Below, one piece after another: positions 8,801 through 17,596 of a stretch of 64,000 nt of DNA. This stretch comes from an uncultured Faecalicatena sp. (GTDB lineage: Bacteria; Bacillota; Clostridia; Lachnospirales; Lachnospiraceae). The stretch spans positions 62,001 through 126,000 of the forward strand of contig CAOKHZ010000006.1 in assembly GCA_948468385.1 (NCBI GenBank), read 5' to 3'. Position numbers and translations under genes: made by a program. Under the pieces are notes generated by a model. The model was not told the origin of the DNA, made no database searches, and worked only from the letters and a program-made list of their open reading frames with translations. Position 1 is the stretch's first letter. The number at the start of each line of letters is the position of its first letter.

Positions 8801-10135
8801 TTAAATTTGTTCCCCGTTTTCCCGAATCACCTGCGCGTACCAGTATGCCGAATCCTTTAGCGTGCGTTTCTGCGTCCTATAATCCACATGAATCAGTCCG
8901 AAACGCTTGTCGTACCCGCTATCCCACTCAAAATTGTCCAGAATGGACCAATACAAGTATCCGATTACCGGGAATCCTTCCTCTACCGCTTTTTTCAGCC
9001 CTTGCAGATACGTCTTGACGAACTCAATCCGCTGTGGGTCATGTACCTTCCCGTCAGACATCACAAAGTCCAGATTTGCCATTCCATTCTCCGTAATCAG
9101 TACCGGCAGACCGTACCTTTCACAAATAAACCTTACCGCCCAGTACAAGGCATCCGGCGTAATCGGCGAATCCGTCGCCGTGCGGGGCAGTCCCGGATAT
9201 ACCGCAGGATTCGATCCCATGAGTTCCTCATAATTAAATGAGTGATAGCAATTGAATCCGAAAAAGTCCAGTGGCTGTTGGATTTCCTTTCGCTCTTCCT
9301 CGCTGATAACCGGCACGAGCATCGGATTCAGGATTCCCTTTACCATCGCGTCGGCCCAAAAATCAATTCCGAAAAAGGTTGCCTCCCCGGTAAAGGTTGC
9401 TTTTCTTGCAATGGCAATCTCCTCCTCCGTGTCCTTCCATGGCGTAATCAGACTTCCATTCAATGCCATGCCGATTTGCGGAGCCTTTATCGCATGTTTA
9501 CGAATGGTCTGAACCGCTTTTCCGTGACATAGCAGCACATTCTTACATAACCCCGGCAAAATCTCGCCGATTTTCTCCCAGCTTTCCACGTTTTTCTCAA
9601 ACGGCGCGTGTGCTCCCGCAATATAGCCGTTTCCGATAAATCCGGCAGGTTCGTTTACCGTCATCCAATAAGTGACTTTGTCGGAAAGTGCCTTTACCAC
9701 CACTTCTGTATATTCCGCAAAGTCCTCACTGATTCCCTCATAATGCCATCCGCCCTTTTCGTATACCCACATCGGAAGATTCCAGTGAAAAAGTGTGCAC
9801 ATCGGCTCAATTCCGGCATTTACAAGCTCGTCAACCAAATCCTTGTAAAACTGCACTCCCTTTTCGTTGACCACGCCCTCCTTCGGCATGACCCGAGGCC
9901 AGCTCACGGAAAAACGGTAGGATTTCAAACCCATCTCCTTCATCAGGGCAACATCCTCTTTATATCTGTGGTAATGGTCACAAGCGACATTGCCGTTCTC
10001 ATTGTGCCTTACATGCCCTTCTGATAGGGCATCCCAGATTCCCTTTCCCTTTCCATCCTCGTCATAGGCTCCTTCCACCTGATACGCCGAGCTTGCCGCT
10101 CCCCACATAAATCCTTTTGAAAATCCCATAACCAA
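8801..10135 (-). CDS. Glycoside hydrolase family 1 beta-glucosidase
   Basis: A 444-residue cytoplasmic GH1 enzyme of normal family length. FMWGAASSAYQVEGA near the N-terminus is the GH1 N-terminal signature. TVNEPAG (about residue 160) supplies the acid/base Glu and VLITENGMA (about 345) the nucleophile Glu, giving retaining hydrolysis of terminal beta-glucose or related sugars. There is no phospho-sugar-specific signature that I can assert, and because it sits behind an ABC binding protein it probably acts on unphosphorylated disaccharides. It lies 81 bases downstream of the binding-protein gene at 10217 on the same strand, separated by a hairpin. Start after a GGAAGGAG site. Confidence 0.92.
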   Translation of the reverse strand: MVMGFSKGFMWGAASSAYQVEGAYDEDGKGKGIWDALSEGHVRHNENGNVACDHYHRYKEDVALMKEMGLKSYRFSVSWPRVMPKEGVVNEKGVQFYKDLVDELVNAGIEPMCTLFHWNLPMWVYEKGGWHYEGISEDFAEYTEVVVKALSDKVTYWMTVNEPAGFIGNGYIAGAHAPFEKNVESWEKIGEILPGLCKNVLLCHGKAVQTIRKHAIKAPQIGMALNGSLITPWKDTEEEIAIARKATFTGEATFFGIDFWADAMVKGILNPMLVPVISEEERKEIQQPLDFFGFNCYHSFNYEELMGSNPAVYPGLPRTATDSPITPDALYWAVRFICERYGLPVLITENGMANLDFVMSDGKVHDPQRIEFVKTYLQGLKKAVEEGFPVIGYLYWSILDNFEWDSGYDKRFGLIHVDYRTQKRTLKDSAYWYAQVIRENGEQI

Positions 10136-10171
10136 ACTCCTTCCCTATTTACCACCTATTCCCATAAGGAT

Positions 10172-10203
10172 GAAACACTCAGCGGCCTGCCATGGAGTGT
10201 TTC
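10172..10203 (-). promoter_or_regulatory. Intercistronic hairpin between binding protein and GH1 genes
   Basis: GAAACACTC and GAGTGTTTC form a 9-bp perfect stem around a 14-base loop that can pair further inside. It has no following T-run on the minus strand. Such hairpins commonly protect the upstream binding-protein message or lower expression of the downstream enzyme gene; that role is inferred. Confidence 0.5.
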
Positions 10204-10216
10204 ACGCGTTCCATTT

Positions 10217-12166
10217 TTACTTCGCCAAATCCACGTACTTCTGCAGGTATCCCGTGACGGTTTCCGGATTCAGCACCTCCATCCCCGCCTTGTAGTCTTC
10301 CCAATCCATTTCTCCGATAATGACCTTTGGCAAATGTTGACTCATATATTCCACCACTTGTGTCTGCATCTTACTGTAACCTTCGGACTCCTCCGCATTC
10401 ATAAGCCCGGTATAATCCATGGTACCGCCGGTATTTTTATATTTTCCCCAGAGCTGGTATGCCTTTTTATTAATGCTCGGAGTACCATCGTCAAAGTAAT
10501 ACTCCTCCCCCGTACCACTCTGTAAGAGCCCCACGTTCATTCTGCCCGCCGCAAGCGCGCCAAGCAACGCCACGTTCTCATCCGTTGCCTTGATGGGTTT
10601 CGTATAAACCGTTTTCCCTTCTTCGTCAACCCACTTCGTGTAGGAACTGGTCAGGCCGTTCTCCGCATATAAATCTGGATTTAATTCCATGGAATTCACC
10701 TGCTCCTCGTTCAGGCCAAGAAACAAAACCTCCGAGCCCTCCACTGTGTACGTCCAGTCAAGAAACGTAAACAGCGCGGCCAGGTCTCTGCCCTCACATT
10801 TGGTCGTAATGCCAGTCTTTCCTTCAATCCTGCTATTTTGAAGCAGCGCGTCAGGCTCCTTGTACATCTGTTGTTCTCCACCATACATGTCATTTATCGG
10901 AAGAGCCGCCGGCATTGCGAACGCATTCTGCTGGTCACGCTCGTCCAGACAAGTCACCCGAAGCAGCGTGCCGATGGAACTGCCGGAATAATTGCACCAT
11001 AATCCCACTTTGCCTTGACCGATTCCCGTCTGGTTAATCATATAAAACATGTCCGAAGCCCGTGTGTAAAACACCGGGTCAAGCCAGCCTTTTTCGTACC
11101 AGTTTTGCATACATTCCACGTAAGTCGCAAAATTTTCCGACGTGCCGTCAAAGACGACTTCACCGTCCTTGATATAATACAATCCCGTGCCGCCTCCAAA
11201 CGAGGAAACCAAATCACCCATGGTCGTGTTTCCCATGTAGGAAATCGAGGTGCAATATGCATTCGTATCCTCGCTCCATCCCCTGTCGGCAATCGCCTTG
11301 TCAAACGCCTCAAACATCCACTCCCAGTCGCTGATGGTAAGCGGATCCGCCGTCCCGCTCGGGAAAATCACATTGTCCGTGTAATCCTCGTTCGGATTCT
11401 CACCAGGCTCCGCCTTAAACTCCGTCACTTCGTTTTTCTTCCAACCATTCAGGTTGTTCTGCGCCACCGCCTCGGAAAGAGGTGTCACTTCCGGATGTCC
11501 GTTTTTCTGCACCTCCTCGTCATCCCAGTCCCAGACGTACTCCGTGGGCTCTGCATATTCCACGACCCAGTCGCGGCGATACATCATGCCTTCCCATTGC
11601 TCCCGCACGGAATCGGCAATCCGATAAAGCGCATTGTAATGAATACTGCCATCCTCTCCTTGTACCTGCACAAGTGGCTTCAACTCTGGATTTGCATCCA
11701 ATATCGCCAGATAATTTGGCATGTACTGCTCCACATATTCCGTGATGTCCATCAGAATCCCGTCCTGCACCATGGTCTGAGGACTTTCTGAAGCCACGGT
11801 CAAATCAATCAGCTCTGGATATTCTCCCGTGGAAATCATCGTGTTGAAATTGTCCTTCTCGCTTCCCGCAATCGGCACGATGTAGTTGAATTCCAGTTTC
11901 GTACCGTTTTCCGCCGTGCCAATCCCGCCATTTTCCGTATCCCAATACTGCGCGTTTATGTATTGCACCGCAGCCGTATCTTTAAAATCCTCATAGTAAA
12001 TCCCGACGCTGTCCGTCTGAAAAATCCACCATGTGAACTTCTGCGCCTCGGAGGTCGCACCTTCTCCCTCTTCCCCCTTTTTGCCGCTGCATCCCGCCAG
12101 AAGAGATGCCGCCATGGCCACCGCAAGACCAAGAGCCAGCCATTTTTTCACGATTTGCTTCTTCAT
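10217..12166 (-). CDS. Sugar ABC transporter solute-binding lipoprotein
   Basis: A 649-residue extracellular lipoprotein. MKKQIVKKWLALGLAVAMAA is the signal peptide, with the lipobox LLAGC near residue 25, after which a charged Gly/Glu linker leads to the mature domain. It belongs to the large (about 60-65 kDa) binding proteins for oligosaccharides that work with LplB- and YtcP-like permeases, which are not in the window. The protein at 1-855 is a close paralogue. It is divergent from the AraC gene at 12423 and upstream of the GH1 gene, so the three form a sugar-uptake and hydrolysis locus lacking its own permeases. The permeases may be shared from elsewhere. Start after a GGAGGAAA site. Confidence 0.93.
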   Translation of the reverse strand: MKKQIVKKWLALGLAVAMAASLLAGCSGKKGEEGEGATSEAQKFTWWIFQTDSVGIYYEDFKDTAAVQYINAQYWDTENGGIGTAENGTKLEFNYIVPIAGSEKDNFNTMISTGEYPELIDLTVASESPQTMVQDGILMDITEYVEQYMPNYLAILDANPELKPLVQVQGEDGSIHYNALYRIADSVREQWEGMMYRRDWVVEYAEPTEYVWDWDDEEVQKNGHPEVTPLSEAVAQNNLNGWKKNEVTEFKAEPGENPNEDYTDNVIFPSGTADPLTISDWEWMFEAFDKAIADRGWSEDTNAYCTSISYMGNTTMGDLVSSFGGGTGLYYIKDGEVVFDGTSENFATYVECMQNWYEKGWLDPVFYTRASDMFYMINQTGIGQGKVGLWCNYSGSSIGTLLRVTCLDERDQQNAFAMPAALPINDMYGGEQQMYKEPDALLQNSRIEGKTGITTKCEGRDLAALFTFLDWTYTVEGSEVLFLGLNEEQVNSMELNPDLYAENGLTSSYTKWVDEEGKTVYTKPIKATDENVALLGALAAGRMNVGLLQSGTGEEYYFDDGTPSINKKAYQLWGKYKNTGGTMDYTGLMNAEESEGYSKMQTQVVEYMSQHLPKVIIGEMDWEDYKAGMEVLNPETVTGYLQKYVDLAK

Positions 12167-12422
12167 CTTTTTCCTCCTTTTCCATTTGCCAGTGTCAAAA
12201 GCACCGATTTGTATCTTTATATCACTTCACCTATCACTTTGAATCATGAATCTTTTCATCATTCATATGGACTTTCTACCCCAAATGAAGTATGATTAAG
12301 ATATCAATGCCAAAAGCTCTATGATAATTTTAAGTTTCTTAGTCCTTTTCAACAATGCCACGGACTTTCCAAAAGAACTTATTTTTTGTCATATTCAAAC
12401 ATGTATAGAGAGGATGTTACTT

Positions 12423-13487
12423 ATGTCTAAATATGACTTTTTCCAAATGGACGCCCCCACGATCAATACCCCCGGCTTTAAAGTCCGCAATTCCAGAAGC
12501 GACATCGACAGCTTTCACTGTATGGACACCTCTTTCCAGCTTACCTATGAATGCTGCAGCGGCGTTTCTGATGCCGATTACATGACCTTTACGATTTTGT
12601 CCCCGGTTCAAGCCCTCTATACCTCGATGCCGATGGACGGTTATCGTGCATTCAACGCGGATCGGCCGCTTCATCACCACGATTATTATGAATTTATGTT
12701 TGTCCTGGACGGGGAAATCACCAACCGTATCGAAGACAAAGTTTATACTTACCGTGCCGGAACTTGTTGTCTGATGAACCGGAACGTTCGTCATGTGGAA
12801 ATTTTCAACGGTCCCGCCAAAATCATGTTTCTCGGACTGACTCCCAGATTTTTCTCCGAGTTACTGTCCTTTTATAAAACGGAGCATTTCAACGGGGAAC
12901 TTGATTCGCTAAATGATGTCGTCCTGCAATTTATTGAGGCAGACATGATTACTCCGGGAAAGAAAGAATATCTGGATTTCTTCCCCATTTTCCAAAACAT
13001 GTCCTCCATCACGCGTTTGCACGAGCTTACCGACCTGCTTTTTCGAACCTCGCTGAACCCAACCTACGGTGCCTCTTATCTGGTTCGCGGGTTCATTTGT
13101 TCTCTGATAAATTATATTTCCACGGAGACAAACTACCACGTAACCCACTTAAATCTGGAAGCCAAGGATGATTTTCTTTTATTTTCCCACATCAGCCACC
13201 TACTGGAGGATACCGATGGACGAATCACCCGGCAGGCATTGACCGACATTTGCAATTACAGCGGGAACCATATCAATCGGACCGTGAAAAAATACAGCGG
13301 CATGTGCTTGTTCGACTACAGCATGACCTTCTGTATGAAGAAAGCCGCCTGTCTGCTGGTCGAGACGGATGCTCCCATATCCGAAATCATGGAACAGTTG
13401 AATTTTAACAACTCAAACCACTTTTACAAAATATTTAAGGAGCATTACCAGACCACGCCGCTGAAATACAGAAAAATGTTCCGGTAA
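12423..13487 (+). CDS. AraC-family regulator with N-terminal cupin
   Basis: A 354-residue regulator. I chose the ATG at 12423 because AGAGAGG lies 9 bases upstream; an open frame extends about 34 codons further but has no binding site. Residues around 75-130 form a cupin (AraC arm) with LHHHDYYEFMFVLDGEI and the AGTCCLMNRNVRHVE strand, which probably bind the sugar. The last 100 residues carry the double helix-turn-helix (DICNYSGNHINRTVKKYSG and ISEIMEQLNFNNSNHFYKIF). It diverges from the binding protein/GH1 genes and is the likely regulator of that locus. The 256-base gap between the divergent starts holds AT-rich promoter sequence but no operator that I could define. Confidence 0.92.
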   Translation: MSKYDFFQMDAPTINTPGFKVRNSRSDIDSFHCMDTSFQLTYECCSGVSDADYMTFTILSPVQALYTSMPMDGYRAFNADRPLHHHDYYEFMFVLDGEITNRIEDKVYTYRAGTCCLMNRNVRHVEIFNGPAKIMFLGLTPRFFSELLSFYKTEHFNGELDSLNDVVLQFIEADMITPGKKEYLDFFPIFQNMSSITRLHELTDLLFRTSLNPTYGASYLVRGFICSLINYISTETNYHVTHLNLEAKDDFLLFSHISHLLEDTDGRITRQALTDICNYSGNHINRTVKKYSGMCLFDYSMTFCMKKAACLLVETDAPISEIMEQLNFNNSNHFYKIFKEHYQTTPLKYRKMFR

Positions 13488-13534
13488 ACTGCCCTTTTAC
13501 AGTGACAATTCACGGCCTAACCGCCCGTGAGTAG

Positions 13535-16198
13535 TTACTCCTCCATATACACATGAACAGTGCCGGTAATCCCGGCCGGAGCCATTACCTTGCTTTGCTG
13601 CCCCCGCTCTATCATACTTTTGTTTTTCGCCGCCGCGCGCTCCCTCTCCAGGGTCGTGGACACTTCCATCACGATGTCGTTCCTCCCTTCTCGAACCAGG
13701 CCCGTGATATCAAATTGATAGGTCGGAACCACCTGCACCCCGGCACTGGCACCGTTTACAAAGACCTCCACGCCCTCATAAGCATCCGTGATCACAAGCA
13801 CGATTCTCTTCCCGCCAAGCAGTTCAATCTGATTTTCATAACGCGCCCATCCAGAAAACTTCGGCATTTCCTCCGCCAGATGATCTGGGAGCGTCACTTT
13901 CTTTCCGCCCGAAAACCAGGGATACGCCACGCTCTCACAAACTTCCCGATGCCAGTCCGCCGCGAAAAGCACTTCTCTTCCTTCCTGCTTCGTGACACTC
14001 AAAGGCTCTCGCAACTCTTTTTCCCCTGCCTCGTCAAAAATCAATATGCAGCTCTGGTACGGCTCCAATTCCATTTCCACATTGCAGTTTCCACCACTTT
14101 CAGACCATTCCACTCGTTCGAGAACGTTGTCCCATGCATGATAAGCATACACCGGCCCATTCTGCCGAAGCGTCACGGTGCCGCGATATTTTTCCGTGCC
14201 CTCGTTAATGAAATAATAAATATCTCTTTCCTTTTTATAATGAAGGTAACGCACCCGGCCGTTCCCCGGATTCAGATGCACCTCCGCGATTTCCTCTTTC
14301 CGCAAATATTCCACGAGCTGCCCAAGAGGCATCACCTTGCACTGTTTCAGCAGCTCCAACTGGAGTGCTTCGCCTTCATACACGCCCTCCGGCAGTCCTT
14401 CCAAAAATATGACCGGCACGCCAATCTCCTGCATCTGCCGTATCGCTTCCGCCAATACCGGCGATATAAATTGCGCATAAGGAACCACCAGGGCGCGGTA
14501 ACTCTGCTGGTTCACACGGAATTCCTCTGACAAATCCGTGTGATAATGCTCCCTATCCCGAAACACGTCCGTCGGCAAGATATCATAATCAATCTGCGAG
14601 TCCAAAAGCCGCCGCGCCGGTTTTTGCATCAGCATGGCCTCTCCCGTCCACTCCGCCTCCGCATGGTACAGCAGGGCGACCGGGGCAACATGGACTCCGC
14701 CGCTAAGCAACGTACAAACACGGTTCATATATTCCATGAGGCTTCGAAAATGTTTGTACTGTGGGTTATGTCCATGCGCGTAAAAGTGCGGCGGGCAGTC
14801 CGGATCTGGAAATTCCTTGGGACTAAACGCATGCGGCACGAAGTTGTTTACCCCGTTTACCATGAAATGATCCGCAAGGAACCGTTCCAAACGAAGGCCT
14901 TCCGCCCAACCATAATTTCCGAAGATTTCACACATCGTCCTTCCCTGCTTCCTCGCGTCAATGGCGGCAAGCGACGTCCCCAGCTTGGCAAGAACATAAT
15001 GATAGAATTCTCCATCTCGCTTCATAAAGCGCATGAATACTTTCGGCCCGTCCTCCCCCTGGGGCATGACCTGACCGCCGATATCGTCAATCCCCGCCAT
15101 GTCCTGCCCCGCAAGGCCGCGGAAATAATGTCCGAGAGAACCGCCCATGCGCGCGTGGCAATTGTTGTCTTCTACCACGTGCCCGATATATTCCACGCCA
15201 TGCCCTCGACACCACTCCCCCATCTGTTCGGAGAATGCCGCCTTTACCTTATTCGTCACCGCGTCCATGTAGGCATAGCGAACCCTTGCCGTCTGCTTCG
15301 AGTCCAAGTCTGATTCCCACAAATACGGCATGCAATTTTTCCAATCCGCGCCCAGACTTTCTTCCAATACCGGCTCCAACGTATGGCACCACGGCAAATC
15401 CAAAGCCGCCCCCAGCGGTTCGTTGGAATACATCGGGCCGTTTCCCAGCTCCGGCTCATCCGAGAAAAATCCCGCTATCGTTTTTCCGAATTCCTCCCCG
15501 TAATGGGAAAAATGCGGTTCATATACCGTATCAATCAATATGCGGCAGGAGTCCGGATCCATCATGTTGATATAATTTCGATGTGCCCCGCAATTTCTGG
15601 ACAATTTACAAATTCCAAGTTTCCACGTTCCCTCCGGCACCACCCATTTTACCTTGCCGTCTGTGACAAACGGGGTCAGATCTATTTCCTTCTCTTTCTT
15701 ATCCATTCTGATGGCCGTCACGCTCAGAAGCACGTCCCCGGAAAACACTCTTTTTTGTTTCCCTATATTTGTGACATCATAAATGGAACGCTTGTCATTT
15801 TTCTTCCGCAAAAACCGAGAAACGTTAAGCGATACTTTCTTACCGCTTCCTTTCACGATTCTTCCCTCGTAACAGATGCCCTGCCGACATAATTCTTCTG
15901 GTGCCGACTCGATGGCACCGTTTGCATACCCGGTCGGGAAATGACTGTCGTCCAAAATCCAGACTTTCATGTTTCTTTTTCTGGCTTCTTCCAGAATCAC
16001 GTCCATGTCCTTCCACCATTTTTCTCCGCAGAAGTCCGGATGCGGACGGCTCTCCACGCACACCGCGCCGATCCCACTGCTATGAATCACCTCCATATAC
16101 TCCCGCAACACTGCCTCGTCTTCCCCATGCTGCCAAAAAAATGGTAAGATGTGGTTGTCATATTTACCCTCCAGTAAATTTGCAATTTCAAAAAACAT
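13535..16198 (-). CDS. Large glycoside hydrolase, GH106-like
   Basis: An 887-residue cytoplasmic protein. I chose the ATG at 16198 because AAGGAGGAGAGAGG ends just before it; an in-frame start 10 codons earlier lacks a site. The N-terminal half is a TIM-barrel type domain, starting with the region containing HILPFFWQHGEDEAVLREYM and continuing through WILDDSHFPTGYANG, FFSDEPELG and GHVVEDNN, all phrases I associate with GH106-type alpha-L-rhamnosidase-like proteins. The C-terminal third is a set of beta-sandwich domains (FAADWHRE, VFVNGASAG). Catalytic Glu/Asp residues cannot be assigned safely; DEPE and VEDN are candidates. The gene stands alone on the minus strand, convergent with the AraC gene at 12423. 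The substrate is unknown. Confidence 0.7.
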   Translation of the reverse strand: MFFEIANLLEGKYDNHILPFFWQHGEDEAVLREYMEVIHSSGIGAVCVESRPHPDFCGEKWWKDMDVILEEARKRNMKVWILDDSHFPTGYANGAIESAPEELCRQGICYEGRIVKGSGKKVSLNVSRFLRKKNDKRSIYDVTNIGKQKRVFSGDVLLSVTAIRMDKKEKEIDLTPFVTDGKVKWVVPEGTWKLGICKLSRNCGAHRNYINMMDPDSCRILIDTVYEPHFSHYGEEFGKTIAGFFSDEPELGNGPMYSNEPLGAALDLPWCHTLEPVLEESLGADWKNCMPYLWESDLDSKQTARVRYAYMDAVTNKVKAAFSEQMGEWCRGHGVEYIGHVVEDNNCHARMGGSLGHYFRGLAGQDMAGIDDIGGQVMPQGEDGPKVFMRFMKRDGEFYHYVLAKLGTSLAAIDARKQGRTMCEIFGNYGWAEGLRLERFLADHFMVNGVNNFVPHAFSPKEFPDPDCPPHFYAHGHNPQYKHFRSLMEYMNRVCTLLSGGVHVAPVALLYHAEAEWTGEAMLMQKPARRLLDSQIDYDILPTDVFRDREHYHTDLSEEFRVNQQSYRALVVPYAQFISPVLAEAIRQMQEIGVPVIFLEGLPEGVYEGEALQLELLKQCKVMPLGQLVEYLRKEEIAEVHLNPGNGRVRYLHYKKERDIYYFINEGTEKYRGTVTLRQNGPVYAYHAWDNVLERVEWSESGGNCNVEMELEPYQSCILIFDEAGEKELREPLSVTKQEGREVLFAADWHREVCESVAYPWFSGGKKVTLPDHLAEEMPKFSGWARYENQIELLGGKRIVLVITDAYEGVEVFVNGASAGVQVVPTYQFDITGLVREGRNDIVMEVSTTLERERAAAKNKSMIERGQQSKVMAPAGITGTVHVYMEE

Positions 16199-16626
16199 GC
16201 TCCTCTCTCCTCCTTGTTTTATCGCCATTCATCCTTAAGTACACTTCGAACCTTATATTACATTTCCTGCATTTACAGTTCGCTTCGAACCTTTTACGAA
16301 CTGTCATGCCCAATATGGATTTTAAACTTTTTAACCCATTGCGGCAATATCATGTACTTTCCTTTTAAACTTATTTTTTATCATATTCGGGCAGGGTGCG
16401 GCCATCAAGGAAGTAACCGCTTTAAACGCTCTTGTCCGAGAGAGCCATCGCCCCGCAGATGAGTATTGAAATAGCAAAGATGCGGGCAGAGCAAAATTTA
16501 AAATAGCTTCAAGCTTTCTTCCGATTTGCTTGATTTTCTGGGACAATACGGCCACCCCGTAAAAAGTAACGTTCGTGAAATATCGTTACCAGATTTTTTT
16601 ACAAAGAACTTGATGAATATATAAAA
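16199..16626. other. Intergenic region upstream of the GH106-like gene
   Basis: About 430 bases without a supportable gene. It includes the ribosome binding site and presumably the promoter of the glycosidase, with two copies of CTTCGAACCTT (16246-16256 and 16289-16299) that could be regulator half-sites. A GTAAAAAGTAACG half-motif of the recurrent hairpin family lies at 16559-16571. Short open frames here show no recognisable domain. Confidence 0.35.
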
Positions 16627-16907
16627 ATGTTGTATGATTGTAACGGCCAAACACGGCTGTTTGAAATTTCGAAAAACTCCTTGTACTATCCAATGAAGAA
16701 ATATTCAAGGATGGCCGGATTGAACAAAATTCGCGTCCACGACCTCCGGCACTCGCATGTTGCGTTGCTAATTGAACAAGGCGTTCCCCCTCTAGTCATC
16801 GCCGGCCGGGGCACGAGGACATGAAAGTTACGCTTGGAACATACGAGCATTTATACCCAAACAAGCAACGTGAAGTATCCGACCTCCTGAACCGTATAAA
16901 CATTTAA
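16627..16907 (+). pseudogene. Tyrosine recombinase (integrase) C-terminal remnant, frameshifted
   Basis: The first frame gives MKKYSRMAGLNKIRVHDLRH then SHVALLIEQGVPPLVIA, the conserved box with the HXXR active-site residues of Tn916-like integrases. At about 16803-16812 the frame breaks; the next frame continues GHEDMKVTLGTYEHLYPN and ends at TAA 16905. The second piece holds the GHED box and the Tyr of TYEHL that would be the nucleophile. The N-terminal 200 or more residues are absent. It marks a decayed mobile element next to queT; no attachment repeat was found. Confidence 0.75.
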
Positions 16908-16974
16908 GTATCATTCCAGTATCAAGGCGGTTTCAAAATCGACTGCAAGCGGCGTGTTTAAGCCAAATTCAAAC

Positions 16975-17017
16975 CGAGTGTTCGAGACCTTCCACTCGTA
17001 AAACAAAACTAAAGGAG
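16975..17017 (+). promoter_or_regulatory. preQ1-I riboswitch
   Basis: Stem P1 is CGAGTG (16975-16980) with CACTCG (16993-16998), enclosing a 12-base loop TTCGAGACCTTC. It is followed by the A-rich tail TAAAACAAAACTAAAGG. The loop CCTT can pair with AAGG of the ribosome binding site to make the H-type pseudoknot of the class I aptamer, much like the translational type from Thermoanaerobacter. Binding of preQ1 would hide the AAAGGAG site 10 bases before the queT start. Position directly before a preQ1 transporter gene supports the call. Confidence 0.75.
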
Positions 17018-17026
17018 AACAAAAAA

Positions 17027-17542
17027 ATGAAAAAAAACAACACATTCACCGTGCAGTTTATCGCGCAGGCCGCGATGATTGCAGCCATCTACGTGGTGCT
17101 GACGCTCGTGTTCGCGCCTTTCAGTTATGGGGAGGTGCAAGTTCGCTTGTCCGAAGCCCTCACCATTTTGCCGATGTTCACCCCGGCGGCCATTCCCGGA
17201 CTTTTTATCGGATGCCTGCTCAGCAACATCCTTGGCGGGTGCATCGTGCCGGACATCGTTTTCGGAAGCACGGCCACGCTGATTGGGGCTTTTGGCACGT
17301 ACTTATTTTTTGGCCCGAAGGCCAAATACCACGCGAACAAGCTTCTGGCCCCGTTGCCGCCAATCATTGCCAACGCCCTGATCGTGCCGTTCATATTAAA
17401 ATATGGCTATCAGGTTCCGTTTTCCATTCCCTTTTTGATGTTAAGCGTGGGAATCGGCGAAATCATTTCTTGCGGCATCCTTGGCACGGTGATTCGCCTT
17501 GCCTTGGAAAAATACAAAAACGTGCTGTTTAAACCCGCTTAA
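17027..17542 (+). CDS. queT: QueT-type ECF transporter S component (preQ1/queuosine precursor)
   Basis: A 171-residue membrane protein with about five hydrophobic segments. FTVQFIAQAAMIAAIYVVLT at the N-terminus, then GEVQVRLSEALTILP, and IPGLFIGCLLSNILGG are hallmarks of the QueT family (substrate-binding S component of energy-coupling factor transporters). It works with a shared EcfAAT module, which is not in the window, to import queuosine precursors such as preQ1. The start follows AAAGGAG, which lies inside the preQ1-I riboswitch just upstream, so import is probably shut off when preQ1 is plentiful. A strong terminator follows. It stands as a single-gene unit. Confidence 0.92.
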   Translation: MKKNNTFTVQFIAQAAMIAAIYVVLTLVFAPFSYGEVQVRLSEALTILPMFTPAAIPGLFIGCLLSNILGGCIVPDIVFGSTATLIGAFGTYLFFGPKAKYHANKLLAPLPPIIANALIVPFILKYGYQVPFSIPFLMLSVGIGEIISCGILGTVIRLALEKYKNVLFKPA

Positions 17543-17552
17543 AATTTCACAA

Positions 17553-17590
17553 GGCCAAGTCCCCGCACTGGGGGCTTGGCCCTTATATTT
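17553..17590 (+). terminator. Rho-independent terminator after queT
   Basis: GGCCAAGTCCCC and GGGGGCTTGGCC form a stem of about 12 bp with a short loop, followed by CTTATATTTT. It lies 10 bases beyond the queT stop and just before the 3' end of the convergent gene at 17597. Confidence 0.85.
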
Positions 17591-17596
17591 TGCCAA

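Noticed and set aside
13553-14530. 325-codon and following 257-codon open frames on the plus strand
   Set aside because: They mirror the GH106-like gene; composition is rich in His, Arg and Phe as in antisense frames.
16331-16555. 74-codon minus-strand open frame upstream of the integrase remnant
   Set aside because: No binding site, no family resemblance, low-value codons; treated as intergenic.
16627-16907. Intact integrase with an attachment site at queT or a tRNA
   Set aside because: The N-terminus is missing and the frame is broken; no direct repeat that could be att was found nearby.
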